This document shows positions 24,526 through 37,139 of a stretch of DNA of 64,000 bases, piece by piece. The notes under the pieces were generated by a model. It was not told the origin of the DNA. It did no database searches and saw only the letters and a list, made by a program, of their open reading frames with translations. Source of the DNA: Euborellia annulipes. Lineage: Eukaryota; Arthropoda; Insecta; Dermaptera; Anisolabididae. Location of the stretch: assembly GCA_023213315.1 (NCBI GenBank), contig JAKCPI010000389.1, positions 44,304 to 108,303 of the forward strand, written 5' to 3'. How positions within the stretch are numbered: position 1 is the stretch's first letter; every line of letters starts with the position of its first letter. Both the position numbers and the translations under genes were made by a program.

Positions 24526-26477
24526 TAAGTTAGTAAATATTTTTTTGAATATTTGGCATAATTGAGACAAAAAGCCAAATAAAATATAGGCTATATAATT
24601 TATTATTTATTTATTTAAATAAAAAAATAAGTGTTCCAATAAGAAAATTCACGATTTTACAAAAATAGTTTTAGCCTCCCAATTCAATTGTTTTTCCTGG
24701 GCTGTCTATAATGTCCTCTATAAGGGTCCAATAAAAATTCCCCCAAAAACAAATTGACTCGATTAGACAAATGATAAAATAAATATTTTTCACTTTTTTA
24801 AATTATCTTTCTTACTGTTATTTTCTAAATGCTTTAAATAATTAGGCCTACAATTTTCAGGTGAAAAATTTTAAAAACTAACACATTTTTTACGATTAAA
24901 TGTGGGATTGTACAATTTTAATGTAATATTTTCTTAAATAGTGGAAGATTTATTTGTCAATGGCCAAGTTAGTGGTGGCTGATTAAAACAATATAATATA
25001 TTATATAGATTTTATTTTTGGCAGCAACTGCAGCTGACAGTTTCGATGGTTCCCTCCATTATCTTCAGGCCTAATAATAATAATACACACATAAAGGTTT
25101 GTTTTTTCTTTCTCTAGGAACTAATTTTCAACATAGGTTACATGTATATATATATTGTGTGAGCCTTCTTAATAAAGAATTTGTTATTATTATTGTTTGT
25201 TATCTATATAAAGTCATATATTTCTAATCATATTTATTATAATTACCAAATAAAATCCTGTATCCCTTTTTTTATGAATTTTTTGACTTTTACCAAACAC
25301 GGAATGTCGTGTCTGATTTGTGATGCTTTATTTTTTATAATAGTTCTATCAAGAGACAGTTTTTGTTGTTGAAAGAAAAAACAAACCTTTATGTACATTG
25401 TCTGTATTATTATTTTTAGGCCTGAAGATGATGGAGGGAACCATCGAAACTGTCAGCTGCAGTTGCTGCCAAAAATAAAATCTATGTAATATATTATATA
25501 TTGTTTTAATCAGCCACCACTAACTTGGCCATTGATAAATAAATCTTCCACTATTTAAGAAAATATAACACATTTTTATAAATGAATCTGGATTTAATAT
25601 ATATTTCTTTTAAATAGCATCCTTTATTAATTTATGGAAACTCATTCTGTAATTAATATGTTAAATCGTTTAATCAAATATATTTATATATTTAAATTTA
25701 GTCCATTATTCCCAGATTCTCTTTTATTTGATATTAAATACAAACTGTTTTTGCTTCATTTTGGGATTTTTCCCCATTTAAAATTTATAAATCATTTCCA
25801 CTTTGTAGAGCTCACATTAATTACTTTTTTTTTGTATTGAAAAAAAAATCTATTTTTATGTTTAAAATAAAGGAGAACGATTGGAAATCCAAGGGAGGAG
25901 ATGATGAAAAAAATAAATAAATAAAAGAGGATTTTTTTTAATTTGAAAGGTAAGAAAATGAATTTATCAAAATCAATTAAAAATAAACAAAGACCCTATA
26001 TATAAAGATATATATATATGGTGATCTTTGACAATATGGGTGGAATGAATCTAGCTTTTAATAAGATCATCTTGTCACTTTATATATATATATATATGAG
26101 TTTGGATCACAGTGACACATCATTATTAAAAAACAAAACATTTTTTTCTATTATATTATATTTGTTAAACTTTGAGCCAAAAATCCTGGTTTAATTCTCT
26201 TCAAGCACAAATTCCATACAAATAATAAATGTCTGTAACTAAATTGTAATTGAAAATCAAAGAATTTGAGACCAAAAGTTGAACAAATAAAATAAAAAAA
26301 AAAATTTTATTTATTAATGAGGACAAGAATCAAGTGGAATCCGATATATATATATATATAAATGGGGATATAAATTCATAAATGATTTTGATAAATCCAT
26401 TCTCTTCTCTTTCAAATTAGAAAATCCTCTTTTATTTTAAACATAAAAATTGATTTTTTCTAAAAATAATTTACCGG

Positions 26478-26509
<32 letters not shown>

Positions 26510-27210
26510 ATATATAGGCCTATGCATGAGCATTTCAGAATTTAAATATGCGTTTAATAAATTTAAAAAGAATCTTAAAAAGGGGAAAAGATTAATATTT
26601 TCTGATTCCAAAATGAAATCAAAAATATGTGGAAATTAATTTTTTGTACATCTATCAAATAAAAGGGAAAAATATTTAGAATTACAACTACAAGACACAA
26701 TAAGACTTACTATAAATTAATAAAACATGCTATGAATTAATTTAATAGAAATGTTATTTAAGTGTAAGCATGCGTTTTATTAAAATTTTATTACCTATGA
26801 TGTTCAAGAAATGTCAGACTGATTTTGGTGAATTGGAACACAGGCTATATTTAAAATAATTTACTCACATTTAAGAAAATAATTAGAGAAATTACAACAT
26901 TTAATAAAATAAAATCAAGGGTTTATAAAAGAAATTAAATAAAAGAGAAATATTAAAAGAGATCACATCGGGGAGCAACGAGTTTGGTTAACTCACACTA
27001 ACACAAACATTTAATGATTTAATTTGTTAGAAATAAATATTACATAATAAAATCATGCGAAATGGATTAATTATCAACAGAAATAATTAAACGTACCTTT
27101 AATTAAGTGAATGATAGCAGAATTTGGGCGCCAAACGTCTTACACGTGTAGAGAACAAATCGACAGATCAGAGAAGCTGTCAAATGGACGACCAACTCGT
27201 TGACAATTAT
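22225..27210 (-). CDS. Candidate small multi-exon gene, possibly secreted
   Basis: A 144-nt exon (24291-24434) is open in one frame only and bounded by CTAG and GTAAGT. Its 48 residues start with a hydrophobic stretch (NLLLPACACLL) like the end of a signal peptide, then a polar segment with RELDKDNWARVAP. Candidate downstream exons are 22350-22429 (acceptor TCTAG, donor GTGAAT) and 22225-22258 (acceptor TTACAG). Joining the three in phase 0 runs to a TAA at 22225-22227. A candidate leader exon without ATG ends at 27097 (donor GTACGT). The initiating exon was not found, the second exon is open in more than one frame, and I do not recognise the product. The first exon is the best supported part. 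Confidence 0.4.
23586..24012. mobile_element. pogo/Tigger-like MITE
   Basis: Ends AGTCGACACTCGATAATTTT and, inverted, CGAATTATCGAGAGTCGA match the style of pogo/Tigger terminal repeats. No transposase frame. Confidence 0.55.
24926..25566. repeat. Fold-back with paired hammerhead-like cores
   Basis: Arms of about 190 bp (24926-25118 and 25374-25566) are inverted copies. Each has CUGAAGA, a hairpin (GAUGG AGGGAA CCAUC at 25430-25445 on plus) and GAAAC-U-GUC; the minus core lies at 25041-25068. The flanking stem I is not paired. Confidence 0.8.
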
Positions 27211-28189
27211 TCATAAAAAAATTTATCATAGGAAAAAAAAAATTATAAAATAAATTATTCTAACTTTAAAAAATAATTGAGAATAATTTTTTATATAAAT
27301 TTTTATTTTTCTTTTAATTTATTTTTCATTAAATCAAAAAATAAATTAAATTCTAACTTCTGTTAAAAATTCGTATTTCTCATTTTTCAAAGCAATAAAA
27401 TTATTTTAAAAACAAAATTAATTATAAAAAATTCTTACATCCCATATTTTAAAGTTAAAATAATTATCTATGAATAATTTATTATTTAAATTCTTTTTTA
27501 CGGCTGCTTACAGCGCCTCTTAACGGCAGAGCGAGCAAATATGAAAGGTTTTTCTCCCGAATGAATGAAATTCCCTGAATTAATTTAAACTATATCTAAA
27601 TGGTTTCTCACCCAAATGAATAAAATAGTTAGGGAATCGTTTTTCTACCGAATAAATAAAAAGCATAAAGTTACAAGTTAACATATTAAAATTAAAAAAA
27701 ATATACAATATATTTGATACTATTATTAAAACAAGTATAACAAAAGCATATAAGATATTGCTTTTTTCCAGTCAACTTTCAAAAAGCATAAAGTTCCAAG
27801 TTAACATAACATATATATTTATTAAAATTAAAAATGATTAAAGTAAACATTATTGTCGTTCATAAAGAATTCGAAAAAAATATACAATATATTTATAATT
27901 ATAGGATAACTAATATTAATTTTGGAATTAGCTAAGCTAATTGGTCGTAGCCAGGGAATAAACGGGAAGGGAGCAGCAGAAAGGGTCGTAGCAAACCTTG
28001 TAATAAGTACGAATATTGGTTGATTTGTTGAAGAAATCAGGATTATTTACTGTATAATTTGTATCCATGATTCACAAAGCTGTATGTTCCGTGGAAAACA
28101 AAACCCCCCTGTATATTTTTTGAAATGCCAAAACAAATAAATTGAGCTAAAAACCAACCTATTCAAAAAATTCTATATACGCCCCTGGG

Positions 28190-28316
28190 CCTTGGTGTGG
28201 TGGTTAAGTGGGCATTTGGCATCCAAATGGCTTAAATGAAATCACCGGACTGCCTGGGGTCCGAATCCGCGACCCTTGGTATACAAGACAGGCGCTCTAC
28301 CAACTACATTACGCCC
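28190..28316 (-). repeat. SINE copy, family B
   Basis: Minus-strand tRNA-like head with B box GGTTCGGACCC-like sequence, similar to the complete element at 38853-39138. A CCTTGGTGTGGTGGTTAAG tRNA-like start faces it. Confidence 0.6.
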
Positions 28317-28467
28317 GAAGACGATGATGAGCTTTGTTTACAAAGGTGTCACAAGATGTGAGATATTTTGTGATATTTAGTATCAATTCAAAGGGATGGA
28401 GAGGATCATTTTATGATTTTTTAAGGAAATTTGGAAATACCAAAAAAAAAATTTGCAGAGACTAGAG

Positions 28468-28631
28468 CAGCGGTTCCCAACCTCTGGGCCGCGGGCTGAT
28501 TGGAGCTGGGCCGCGGTCGTCTAAGAAAAGCTAAAAATTATATATATTTATATAAAATTATATATATACACTGGACCTCAGCTTTTTTTACGGATAAGTG
28601 GGCGCAGATCAAAAAAGGTTGGGAACCACTG
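28468..28631. mobile_element. hAT-type MITE, 164 bp
   Basis: Ends CAGCGGTTCCCAACCT and AGGTTGGGAACCACTG are inverted repeats of the hAT type. Flanking octamers gactagag and aactagag match at 7 of 8 positions, an aged target duplication. Non-coding. Confidence 0.85.
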
Positions 28632-28845
28632 AACTAGAGTATAAAATATTTGAGAGTTGTAACAGAAAATAATGCGGATTTTGAATCAAAACACCCCAAA
28701 TTTATATCAGGTATAGTTTTTTTTATTCAATTGAAGGGAAACTGTCAAAGTACACGTGGCTGTATTGCATGCATAGTTTTCAAATGATTCAATGGGCAAA
28801 CGTCAGATTGTTTATGCCTTAATGTAATTAAACCAAAAACTCTAT

Positions 28846-29548
28846 CTAACATATGATACATGTCATTAATTCTTGAATTCCCCCTGATTCCAGAGAACTA
28901 AAGCCCTTTTAATTATATGATCTAATTTGGGAGTTATTGGCGATCAAAGTTAATCGTGTTTGAAGGGAGTCCAGAGTGTTATATTAACCTTAATGACATC
29001 AACACTCAATTTTCTATATTATCGAAAAAGCTTATTTAGCATTGTCTGATTAAAACCAAATTTTTACCAGAGATTTATAATTAAAAAATGAGTTTTTTTC
29101 TAAAGTTTCATTGAGATTGGTAAAGAAATAAATAAAATATTGACTATTTTGTAAATTGAGTTTTAGAATTGGGATCTCAGATTCAAGCCTAGACCCGGTT
29201 CACAGAGCGCTCTCTTTACCCATCCGGGATCCCGAATTCTAAAACTCAATTTACAAAATAGTCAATATTTTATTTATTTCTTTACCAATCTCAATGAAAC
29301 TTTAGAAAAAAACTCATTTTTTAATTATAAATCTCTGGTAAAAATTTGGTTTTAATCAGACAATGCTAAATAAGCTTTTTCGATAATATAGAAAATTGAC
29401 TGTTGATGTCATTAAGGTCGAAAATAGCCTTAACTTTGATCGCCAATAACTCCCAAATTAGATCATATAATTAAAAGGGCTTTAGTTCTCTGGAATCAGG
29501 GGGAATTCAAGAATTAATGACATGTATCATGTGTTAGATAGAGTTTTC
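28846..29548. repeat. Large fold-back, about 320-bp arms
   Basis: Left arm 28846-29168 and right arm 29232-29548 are highly similar inverted copies around a roughly 60-bp GC-richer loop. A third copy of the arm lies alone at about 62757-63145. Confidence 0.85.
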
Positions 29549-29683
29549 CGCATAAAAAGTAATGAAAAATGATATATCATATGTGGAATATTAACATTTT
29601 TTAATAGTACTTCTTTTATTTCATGTTTCTTATAAGGCTTATTTTTCCCTTAAAGAATTAAATAAAATTTGGCTCAGGTGGTT

Positions 29684-29765
29684 AATTCGACCTCAAGCAA
29701 TATATTTTTTTCCATTCTCAAGTAACCAAACTTCACGAGTTCAAATCTACCTCCTGCACTTTTTT
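29684..29765 (+). repeat. tRNA-headed SINE, family C
   Basis: GGCTCAGGTGGTTAA (A-box-like) and GAGTTCAAATCTACC (B-box-like) resemble a tRNA. The same unit occurs in reverse, tandemly duplicated, at 62305-62600. Confidence 0.6.
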
Positions 29766-30851
29766 TTTATCCCAAAATCTGACTCTCTTCCGCGCCCCAG
29801 GCCCAGAGCCGGCATAGGCCCCCATATATTTATAAAAAAAAAAAATGTAATGAAAATTTTCCTTTGAGAGGCCCCGGGGCCTTCAGGGCTCAAGTAAAAA
29901 CGGAAAAATTTAGATAAAAAAAAAAAAAAAAAAATTTAATGAAAACTTCTCTTTGAGAGGCCCCGGGGCTCTCAGAGCTCAAGTAAAAACAAAATTTAAT
30001 GAAAATTTTTCTTTGAGAGGCCCCGGTGCCCATGGGGTTCAGGGATATACGGTATTTTAAAAATATTTTTGGGTATAGAGGAGAGGGATATTTAAAGATG
30101 AGCACCCCCCAAAAAAAATTCAATATAAGGCTCCCTCTTCTAGTGCCGCCCCAGGCCCCCAATTGCCTCGGTACGCCTCTGGCTGAAATAAATTGTCTAT
30201 ATTCTTTTTTTAAATGAATCATATTGATAAATCAACACTGGGGTCCATATCCTCCCTGGTTGAGAATCATTGGTTGAATATAGTTTTTAAAATTAACTGT
30301 TAACAATATCTTTTATTCATTTGAAATAATCTCAAAAAAAAAATGCAAATTTTACTGAGTTCTTTTTTTTATTATTAGAGAAATGGATTTGCATAATGAG
30401 AGTGAAAGAGAGAGAAGATGGAGTCTGGCAAATGGCCAAGGTCAACAAGAACCGGTTCAACAATCGAAGTGATGTGTCATCCTCAAATAATAAAAATAAA
30501 AAAAAACACACACACACACACACACACACATACAGGGACTACTAACCACCTCCCCGGGGGGGGGGGGGGGGTTGGCCCCCAACCCCGGGGGGTGGCCCGG
30601 GGGTTTTTTAAAAAGCAACCTGAGAATATTGACTCTTCAGTTCGAAATTCCTTTTTAAACAAAAGTTCTTTAGAATAATGAATAGAACAATTTTGTTTAT
30701 ATAATTTATTTAAATAAAATTAATATTTTGATTTTTCTGGTTTTACCTTCACATAAATCGAGATCAGTGAGTTAAGTAAGCACTAGCGGTCTCAGTCAGG
30801 GTAGGGAGACTAGAGTGGCTCGGACCTCCTTGAATGTTTTTTTTTTTTTTT

Positions 30852-31022
30852 TAATTAATGCCTGTTTCGGCATCGAAGGCCATTTAGACCTCGCCTCTAT
30901 TTATTTCAATTGGTTTGGTAGCCAATCCAAGTGAAATAAATTGTCGCATGAGATGGAATGCGAACCCGCAACCCTTGGTACAGATGGCCAGTATGCTACC
31001 CATTACACCAAGGCCCGAGGGC
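30852..31022 (-). repeat. tRNA-headed SINE, family A
   Basis: Minus-strand A box TGGTGTAATGGGTAGC and B box GGTTCGCATTCC, followed by a body with GCCATTTAGA-like and TTTATTTCAATTGG-like segments and a poly-A edge (T run at 30838). One of the better preserved copies. Confidence 0.75.
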
Positions 31023-31769
31023 TCTCAATTTTTATTATTTAATATATTTATGAGAAATAAGCATCTCTTTGATTGAAGACAAAATATTTTGAAATTTTAT
31101 TTTTTCTCAAAGGATTGAATTTTTTATAGATAAATATGCAGTCTTTTATTCTTTAGTTAAAAAAAAGTTTCGAATAAAATTTTATAAAAGCATAAAAAGA
31201 TGAAATCAATCAATTTGGCAATTATTTCAAATGATGGGAGAGCATCAATTTGTTTTTTCTAATTCGTTCGGCGCCCAGAGTGCAGCCAGGGAGCCTCGCT
31301 TCACTCTTGTCTAGGCTTTTTTTCACGCGCAGATTCGCTTTTCAAAAAGTCGCTATATCTCTCTTATTTTTCATTGGATTTGTGGAAAAATCCAAAACTG
31401 GTCTTTTCAATCAATTATAAAGCTATAGACATTTTTTTTATTTAACTACGACCACATAAAATGGGGGTTTATTAATTGCCTTTTACATTTTCAAATTTTA
31501 ACTGCCTCTCTCATTTTCTAATTATCCTAATTTATTGTTTTTTAATTAAATAAACACATTTAGGCCTTGATTTTGATTGAATAACTTAGTATATAAAACA
31601 TTCAAGCAAAAACAATGAAATTTTAGTCTCAAAACGTTCTGAAAATGATTAAAAATCGATTTTCCAAACTTATTTTGACATATTAATTTTTACTTTCTCT
31701 TAAAATTCAAAAATCAATTATTTTTTTGATGCTGTTCTCATTTTGCTTTCAAAATTGTTTTAAGACCAC

Positions 31770-31943
31770 CATGGGCGTAACTAGAGAATTTGGCTGGGGG
31801 GGGGGGGCATGGGACCAGCTATCCTCCGGTGGGCCTGGAATGCCTCATATTTTCTCAATTTTTCTTGGGGCAAGGAGCTCTCTGGGGGGCCACGAGCCTT
31901 CTGGGAGGGGGCCGGCACCCAATTTCCCCTAGTTAAGCCCATG
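31770..31943. mobile_element. MITE with CATGGGCGTAACTAG end
   Basis: Ends CATGGGCGTAACTAG and CTAGTTAAGCCCATG are inverted; a poly-G run lies inside. No matching target duplication is visible. A related element lies in reverse at 43469-43581. Confidence 0.6.
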
Positions 31944-32629
31944 TCTTTCTATGCCCCCCAAAAAACATGGGCTTCCTAGTACGTTTTCTGGAATGCCCTA
32001 TGGTTACTTAGCCACTTTAATTATAGAAAAACCATTCTAACTTGAAAACAAAACCATATATTTCTCTATATTATTATTTTATTTTGTTCCCTATTATTTA
32101 ATCTTAATATAGAACATTTGTATAATTAAAGTTGGTAGGCCTGAATAAAATTGATTTTTTAAACCCTTAACTCGAGTAAACTGCAGCTCTTTCGATTTTT
32201 GTGAAAGGTTTTATACCCTTAAAATTAGTTTGATAAATGTAATGTGAGTAATTTGACTCATATTTTTTTGATTTTGATTAATATCTATTATTGTAAATTA
32301 AATTATTATTAATAAGTTTAACTAATTTACATTTTATTTTAATTCTTCAAATATATTTTCTAAGGATTTTTTAAGCGAAGTTCATTTTGATATATTTATA
32401 TTTAATATATACTATAATTTTTTAATCAAAATATGAAAATTAATTTTTATCCGAATACTTTCTAACTGTAGGCAATGAAAATTCGGAAATTCTTAAAGAA
32501 GAGAAGGGTTTATAGTCCAGGATGTAATAATATATAATCGGTGAAAAATTATTTTGAATAATCTCTTCCCAAATTACTGAAAAACAGGGACAGGCCTCCT
32601 CTCCTCTCACTCCAACTTCAATAAAATTC

Positions 32630-32775
32630 TTAAGTTAATCACAGATTCCAGGTCTGGATATCTCAGTTTACAAATAAGGAAACACAAATTAACTTTAAAA
32701 TTAAAATTTGTGTTTCCTTATTTGTAAACTGAGATATCCATCCTCTCCGGCCTGTAATCTGTGATTAACTCAAGA
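32630..32775. repeat. Near-perfect palindrome, about 65-bp arms
   Basis: CTTAAGTTAATCACAG...and its complement ...CTGTGATTAACTCAAG meet at a short AT loop; arms share GGATATCTCAGTTTACAAAT. Non-coding. Confidence 0.8.
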
Positions 32776-32889
32776 TTGAATCATCTGGTTCGAGAACCTA
32801 TATTGAATAAAAATATTTTTTATTTCCAGATAAGAGAATTCGTTCGAGAAATAGATAAAAATATTAAAAATTGAAATAAAAAAAAAGTT

Positions 32890-34640
32890 ATGGAAATTAA
32901 TATGGAGATTGAGTGTGTAGATGTGAAGCCAACATTTCCTATTCATTATGGTATATATATATTCTTTTATTTTTTAATCACAAAGAGTTATCGTTGATGC
33001 AACTTGTTTTTAATTTTTATACGCAATTTTATATATATATATGTCTATTTTATTTAGGTTATTATATTGTAGAAGCCACCGAGCACTTACCAATGTTAAT
33101 ATTAAAAACGCACAATACATCTTGTTGTAAACACGCCGTTTTAAAAATAAGCACCTCAGGGAAACTTGTTAATTATCCGGAGTCTTGGCTGCTTCTGTCT
33201 TCTTACTTTTAAAATATTAGTCCCCCTTATCGCTCATATATTTTCATTTCAGTCTAGTTCTCTAGGCTTTGCTTATTCGATTCCAATCCCCTAAGTGGTC
33301 TTCTGATACGAGGTCATGGCAACCTGTATTATAAATCTACAGTGGCATAATCAGGATTTGCTCCAGGGATAATGCTTTTTTAAGGGAACTGTTCTGGTTG
33401 GCAGACTCTGGGGGTTCTTTGGATAAATATTATTTACAACAAAGACATTTTTTTAAATGAAAAGACCATAAAATTATTAACCCTAGGACCTTTTTATTTC
33501 TTTCTTTCCTATGGGGGGTGAAGGGACCCTGGTTGCGCCTCTGTAAATCTAGAATACTATTCCAGGCGTATTTTTTGCATTCGAGGCCAAATCCGCCTTA
33601 TTGTTGATTATAATAATAAAATGAAATTTTACTTTTCAGGTCCTGTTTATCCTTGCCATTATTGCAAAATGGCTTTTATAAGTTTAAATTATCTTAAAAA
33701 GCATCAAACTAAATGTTACTTTTTCTATATATTTTCTTTACTTCAAGAAAAACTTAAAATAAAACTTAGTCATGTGGAAGATAAAAAAAAGATAATCAAG
33801 AAAGAAGTAGGAATGATAATAAAGAACTCCAAATTAACGATAATGGTAATATAAAATTTTAGATACATAAAGTTGATATTTAATTTTACGATTTTTTTTT
33901 TTTTTTTTTTTTTAGTTTCCTTAAAGATGAAGAAAAAGAAGGTCAGGAGTCAAGAACTAAAAGTCTTTTGCGATTATTGTTCCAAAGGTTTCAGAAATAA
34001 AACAAAATTGAGAGATCACCTTAGGACTCATACAGGGGAGAAACCATATCATTGTGATGAATGTGAGAAAAAATTTACTCAGTCTTCGGATCTTAAACGC
34101 CATAAACTCGGACATTTGGGCATCAAGCCATTCAAATGTCCCGAATGTGAAAAAGAATTCACAGCTTCATCTTCATTAAAAACTCATCGTTTGATTCATT
34201 CTGGAATAAGGCCTTTTGAATGTAAATTATGTAAAAAACAATTTACACAAACATCAAATCTTAAAACACATATTAGGAGACACACTGGAGAGAAACCGTA
34301 TCAATGTAAAGTGTGTAAAAAAGAATTTTCTGATCTTTCTGTTCTTAAACGTCACCAACGTGTACACACAGGTGAGAAACCATATAAGTGTAATGAATGT
34401 CCAGAACAATTCGCTTTTAATACTCAACTTAAACGTCATTTATTATTTCATCAAGAGGAAAAACCTTTTAAATGCAAAGTATGTTACCAAAGATTTTCTG
34501 ATTCGTCTGAGAGAAATAAACATTTATTGGAGGATCATAGCGAAGAACGCCCTTTTGTTTGCAATATTTGTCAAAATTGTTTTTCAAGAAAAGAGGTTCT
34601 TAGAAAACATTTATTAAATGTTCACTTCATAAATTTTTAA
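32890..34640 (+). CDS. C2H2 zinc-finger protein
   Basis: Probable sequence-specific DNA-binding nuclear protein. Exon model: 32890-32950 (MEINMEIECVDVKPTFPIHY, phase 1), 33640-33845, and a last exon to the stop at 34640. The middle exon encodes an atypical C2HC finger (YPCHYCKMAF...HQTKC). The last exon has eight C2H2 fingers joined by TGEKPY-type linkers (first CDYCSKGF, last CNICQNCF). With acceptor AG at 33925-33926 the frame runs through, giving 326 aa; the stronger-looking acceptor at 33914-33915 would hit a stop at once, so the last exon might instead start translation at ATG 33927. An alternative cassette (33055-33212) after a good acceptor is open but ends in a stop. The eight-finger block is certain; orthology is not assigned. 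Confidence 0.85.
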
Positions 34641-35008
34641 AAAACATTTATATAAGTAAAAAGCAAAATAGCTTTCATTAAATTTAAATAATATATCTAA
34701 GCAATTAGTTTCAATTATTTATTTATTAACATATCTAATCAAAAGGGCAGGTTCTGATTTTCTAGTCACCGTGAGAGAAATGTTATTCCTATAAACTATC
34801 TGGTTGTAGGAAAACCAGATGTTTTTTTAAATTTTGCTCTCACTTCTTTTTACTTTTCAGAACCAAGCCTACTAGTCAAAGAAAATTTTTTTAAATTAAT
34901 TTTTATTTATTTATAGTTTTTTTCTACAAATGTTTAAATATATATTTATAACAATTTAAAAAATTGAAAGAGCTATGTTTTTTTTTATTTAAACATTTTT
35001 CCTTTTCC

Positions 35009-35022
35009 CAGGGCCGGATCTA

Positions 35023-35053
<31 letters not shown>

Positions 35054-35270
35054 GTGCACGTGCCCCGGGCGGCAGATATCAGGGGGGCGGCAAATTTTGC
35101 GTCTCTAAAAAAAAGGTAAAATATTTTTTCGGACGGGAAAATTTGGTTCCGCGAAAAAAAAAAAAAATTTCGCAGAAAAATTTTTGAGATCAGGGAAAAT
35201 TTTAAGGAGGGGGCGGCAAATTAAATTTTGCCCCCCCCCCCCCCTAAAAAATCTCCTAGTTCCGGCCCTG
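35009..35270. mobile_element. hAT-like MITE with perfect 8-bp duplication
   Basis: 262 bp; ends CAGGGCCGGATCTAGG and CCTAGTTCCGGCCCTG, exact flanking duplication ccttttcc (35001-35008 and 35271-35278). A G run of about 26 follows the left end and a C run precedes the right end. A right-end fragment of the same family is at about 51960-52073. Confidence 0.9.
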
Positions 35271-35932
35271 CCTTTTCCTTATAGTCTCGATTTTAATCCC
35301 TTTAAATTTTCTCTCGCATAATTCTTAGTTGAACACAAATTTAAATTTTCTAGAAAAACTTATTGCGATATTTGAATGTAAATTCTGTCCTTAATCTTAA
35401 GGAGAAAATAAATTTTAATAAAAAATAAAATATTTTTGAAGTTATAATTGTTAAAATTCCATAATATTTTTAAAAAAATCCTGCGAGTTTTGAATTTGAT
35501 TATCTCTTTATGATAAGATAGCAATTTTAAATTAAAAAATATCTATTTAGAAATTTACAAGAAATAAAAGACAAAGTATGAGAAAAGAACAAAAATTGTA
35601 CATAGAAAAATGGACGTATGGGTAACGCTAATGCCCAATAATAAATAAATAAACAATTCTTAAGGCTACTTTTACAGAATCACCAGCTTTCCACATAAAG
35701 GGGTCAAATGAAATATTTTAGATATGGACATTGGACAATTTCTCAGAATTAATCAGATTCAAAAAATCACTTGAAAAATAATTATGATTCCACTAATTCA
35801 AAGTGGAAATAGACAAAGTGAGATTTACATATAAGGTTGTAAATTTCCTTCGTCGCCAGTAAAAAGCTGATGGAAAATTATCATTTCATTTTGATTAAAT
35901 TAAACCTATTTTCAATTTTCTTTTTTTCACAG

Positions 35933-36197
35933 TTTCTACAAATTTTTCAGGGCTTTCAAAGGTGTTATTTAGAGCTATGAATAATGGAACGGATATCCAA
36001 AATTCTTCTGAGGCCTAACACACACAGGAATAGATATTCTGGTTTTGTGAGCAAGAGATCGGAACGCACAATTTGTGTGGTCCGTCCTATTCATGGGGAA
36101 GATGGGATCGTCACCTCACAAGAAAATTTTGTGTTACGGAAAAACATATCCGAGTCAAATTTAAAAAAGACCATTTAAAAACGTTTCGTTTAATAAA
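35933..36197 (+). CDS. Possible terminal exon of an unidentified gene
   Basis: A strong acceptor (TTTTTTTCACAG, ending 35932) is followed by an open frame of 28 codons ending at a TAA near 36020, and, in another frame, by ATG 35984 with 64 codons to 36178 (MERISKILLRPNTHRNRYSG...). A poly(A) signal AATAAA lies at 36192-36197, only 14 bp after the second stop. A donor 74 bp upstream (GTAAAA, 35859) would give a typical short intron. I cannot choose the frame or name the product. Confidence 0.3.
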
Positions 36198-36662
36198 TAT
36201 GATATATATATATATTCGACTAACTCTGTGCATTATATTTATCAATTAATGGACTGAAGAATACATATTTAATATATGCACAGAAATGTTTCCGGATAAT
36301 TGACAATCAGAGGATTCCGTATTTTGACTCTGCCCACCCCTTCAATTGGTCTTCACAGCACAAGGCAAAATTTTTCTGACTGCGACGAATCTCTCTGAGA
36401 ACTACTCCAAGATCTGGGTCTAATTTCTACACACACATATATATATATATATATATAATCTAATATTTATGAAATACAAAGAATTTATGTATATATGTAT
36501 AGGTTTTATACAAATTCACAATTTTCATTTTATTTAAAAAAAAAAAAAAAGTATAAAAGTATATATATAAACGGGGAATAATATAGAAATAATTTGAATC
36601 TCTTAAATGTTTTGAGAAATTAATTATCATCAAATTTCTTCAATATATAAAGATAATTCTAT

Positions 36663-36911
36663 TCATTTTCTTTTGGCAGCTTTATGCTTTATTGCCAGTT
36701 CTCCAGGTAACGTTCCATTTAGTTGGATCCTCACTGACTCATTTAAAACTTCAAGGATTGCAATGTAACAAGAAGAATTCGGGGTAGGGGACTCGCCTTG
36801 TCCAAGGAACAAAGTCCGCCAAAGGGGTTTTGTGACTAGTTTCTTAGAAATATGCATTGTTAAAGATTGTTTTATCACTTTGTGGGTATGACAGAACGGG
36901 GGTGGATTCAA
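36663..36911 (-). CDS. Unidentified 82-aa ORF
   Basis: ATG to stop, C-terminus LPGELAIKHKAAKRK. The LPGELA word is shared with the C-terminal helix of histone H2B, but the rest does not align convincingly, so this may be chance or a decayed fragment. Adjacent to a pogo-like MITE. Confidence 0.2.
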   Translation of the reverse strand: MNPPPFCHTHKVIKQSLTMHISKKLVTKPLWRTLFLGQGESPTPNSSCYIAILEVLNESVRIQLNGTLPGELAIKHKAAKRK

Positions 36912-36914
36912 TTA

Positions 36915-37139
36915 CAGTAGAGTCTCACTAATCCGGACTTCGATACTCCGGCAAATCGTCTAATCCAGCGTGTTGAAAAGCAAAAAAAGAGGTAATTTAA
37001 GAAAACAAAATGTCATTACATTTTTCAAGGGATAAATATGTATGCATTATATAGTATTATGTATAAATTTGGCATTATATTAAATGTTTCAGCATAGGAC
37101 CGGTCCCGTTTATGCCGAATTAGCAAGACTACTATTCTG
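36915..37139. mobile_element. pogo/Tigger-like MITE with TA duplication
   Basis: Left end CAGTAGAGTCTCACTAATCC matches the Tigger-type terminal repeat; the right end is a diverged inverse (CCGAATTAGCAAGACTACTATTCTG). TA flanks both sides (36913-36914 and 37140-37141). Confidence 0.75.

Larger units (their letters stand above)
27215..32885. other. Repeat-rich intergenic stretch
   Basis: No gene supported. It holds a zinc-finger-linker-like remnant (27540-27680), SINE copies (28190-28316, 30852-31022), a hAT MITE (28468-28631), a large fold-back (28846-29548), a CA microsatellite (about 30508-30530), poly-G/C blocks and a short palindrome (32630-32775). Confidence 0.5.

Noticed and set aside
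33055..33212. Open segment after a good acceptor in the zinc-finger gene
   Set aside because: Phase-compatible with exon 1 but ends in a stop with no donor; more likely intronic, kept only as an alternative cassette.
36663..36911. Histone H2B identity for the ORF ending LPGELAIKHKAAKRK
   Set aside because: Only the LPGELA word matches; the preceding helices and the normal H2B C-terminus do not align, so no histone call is made.
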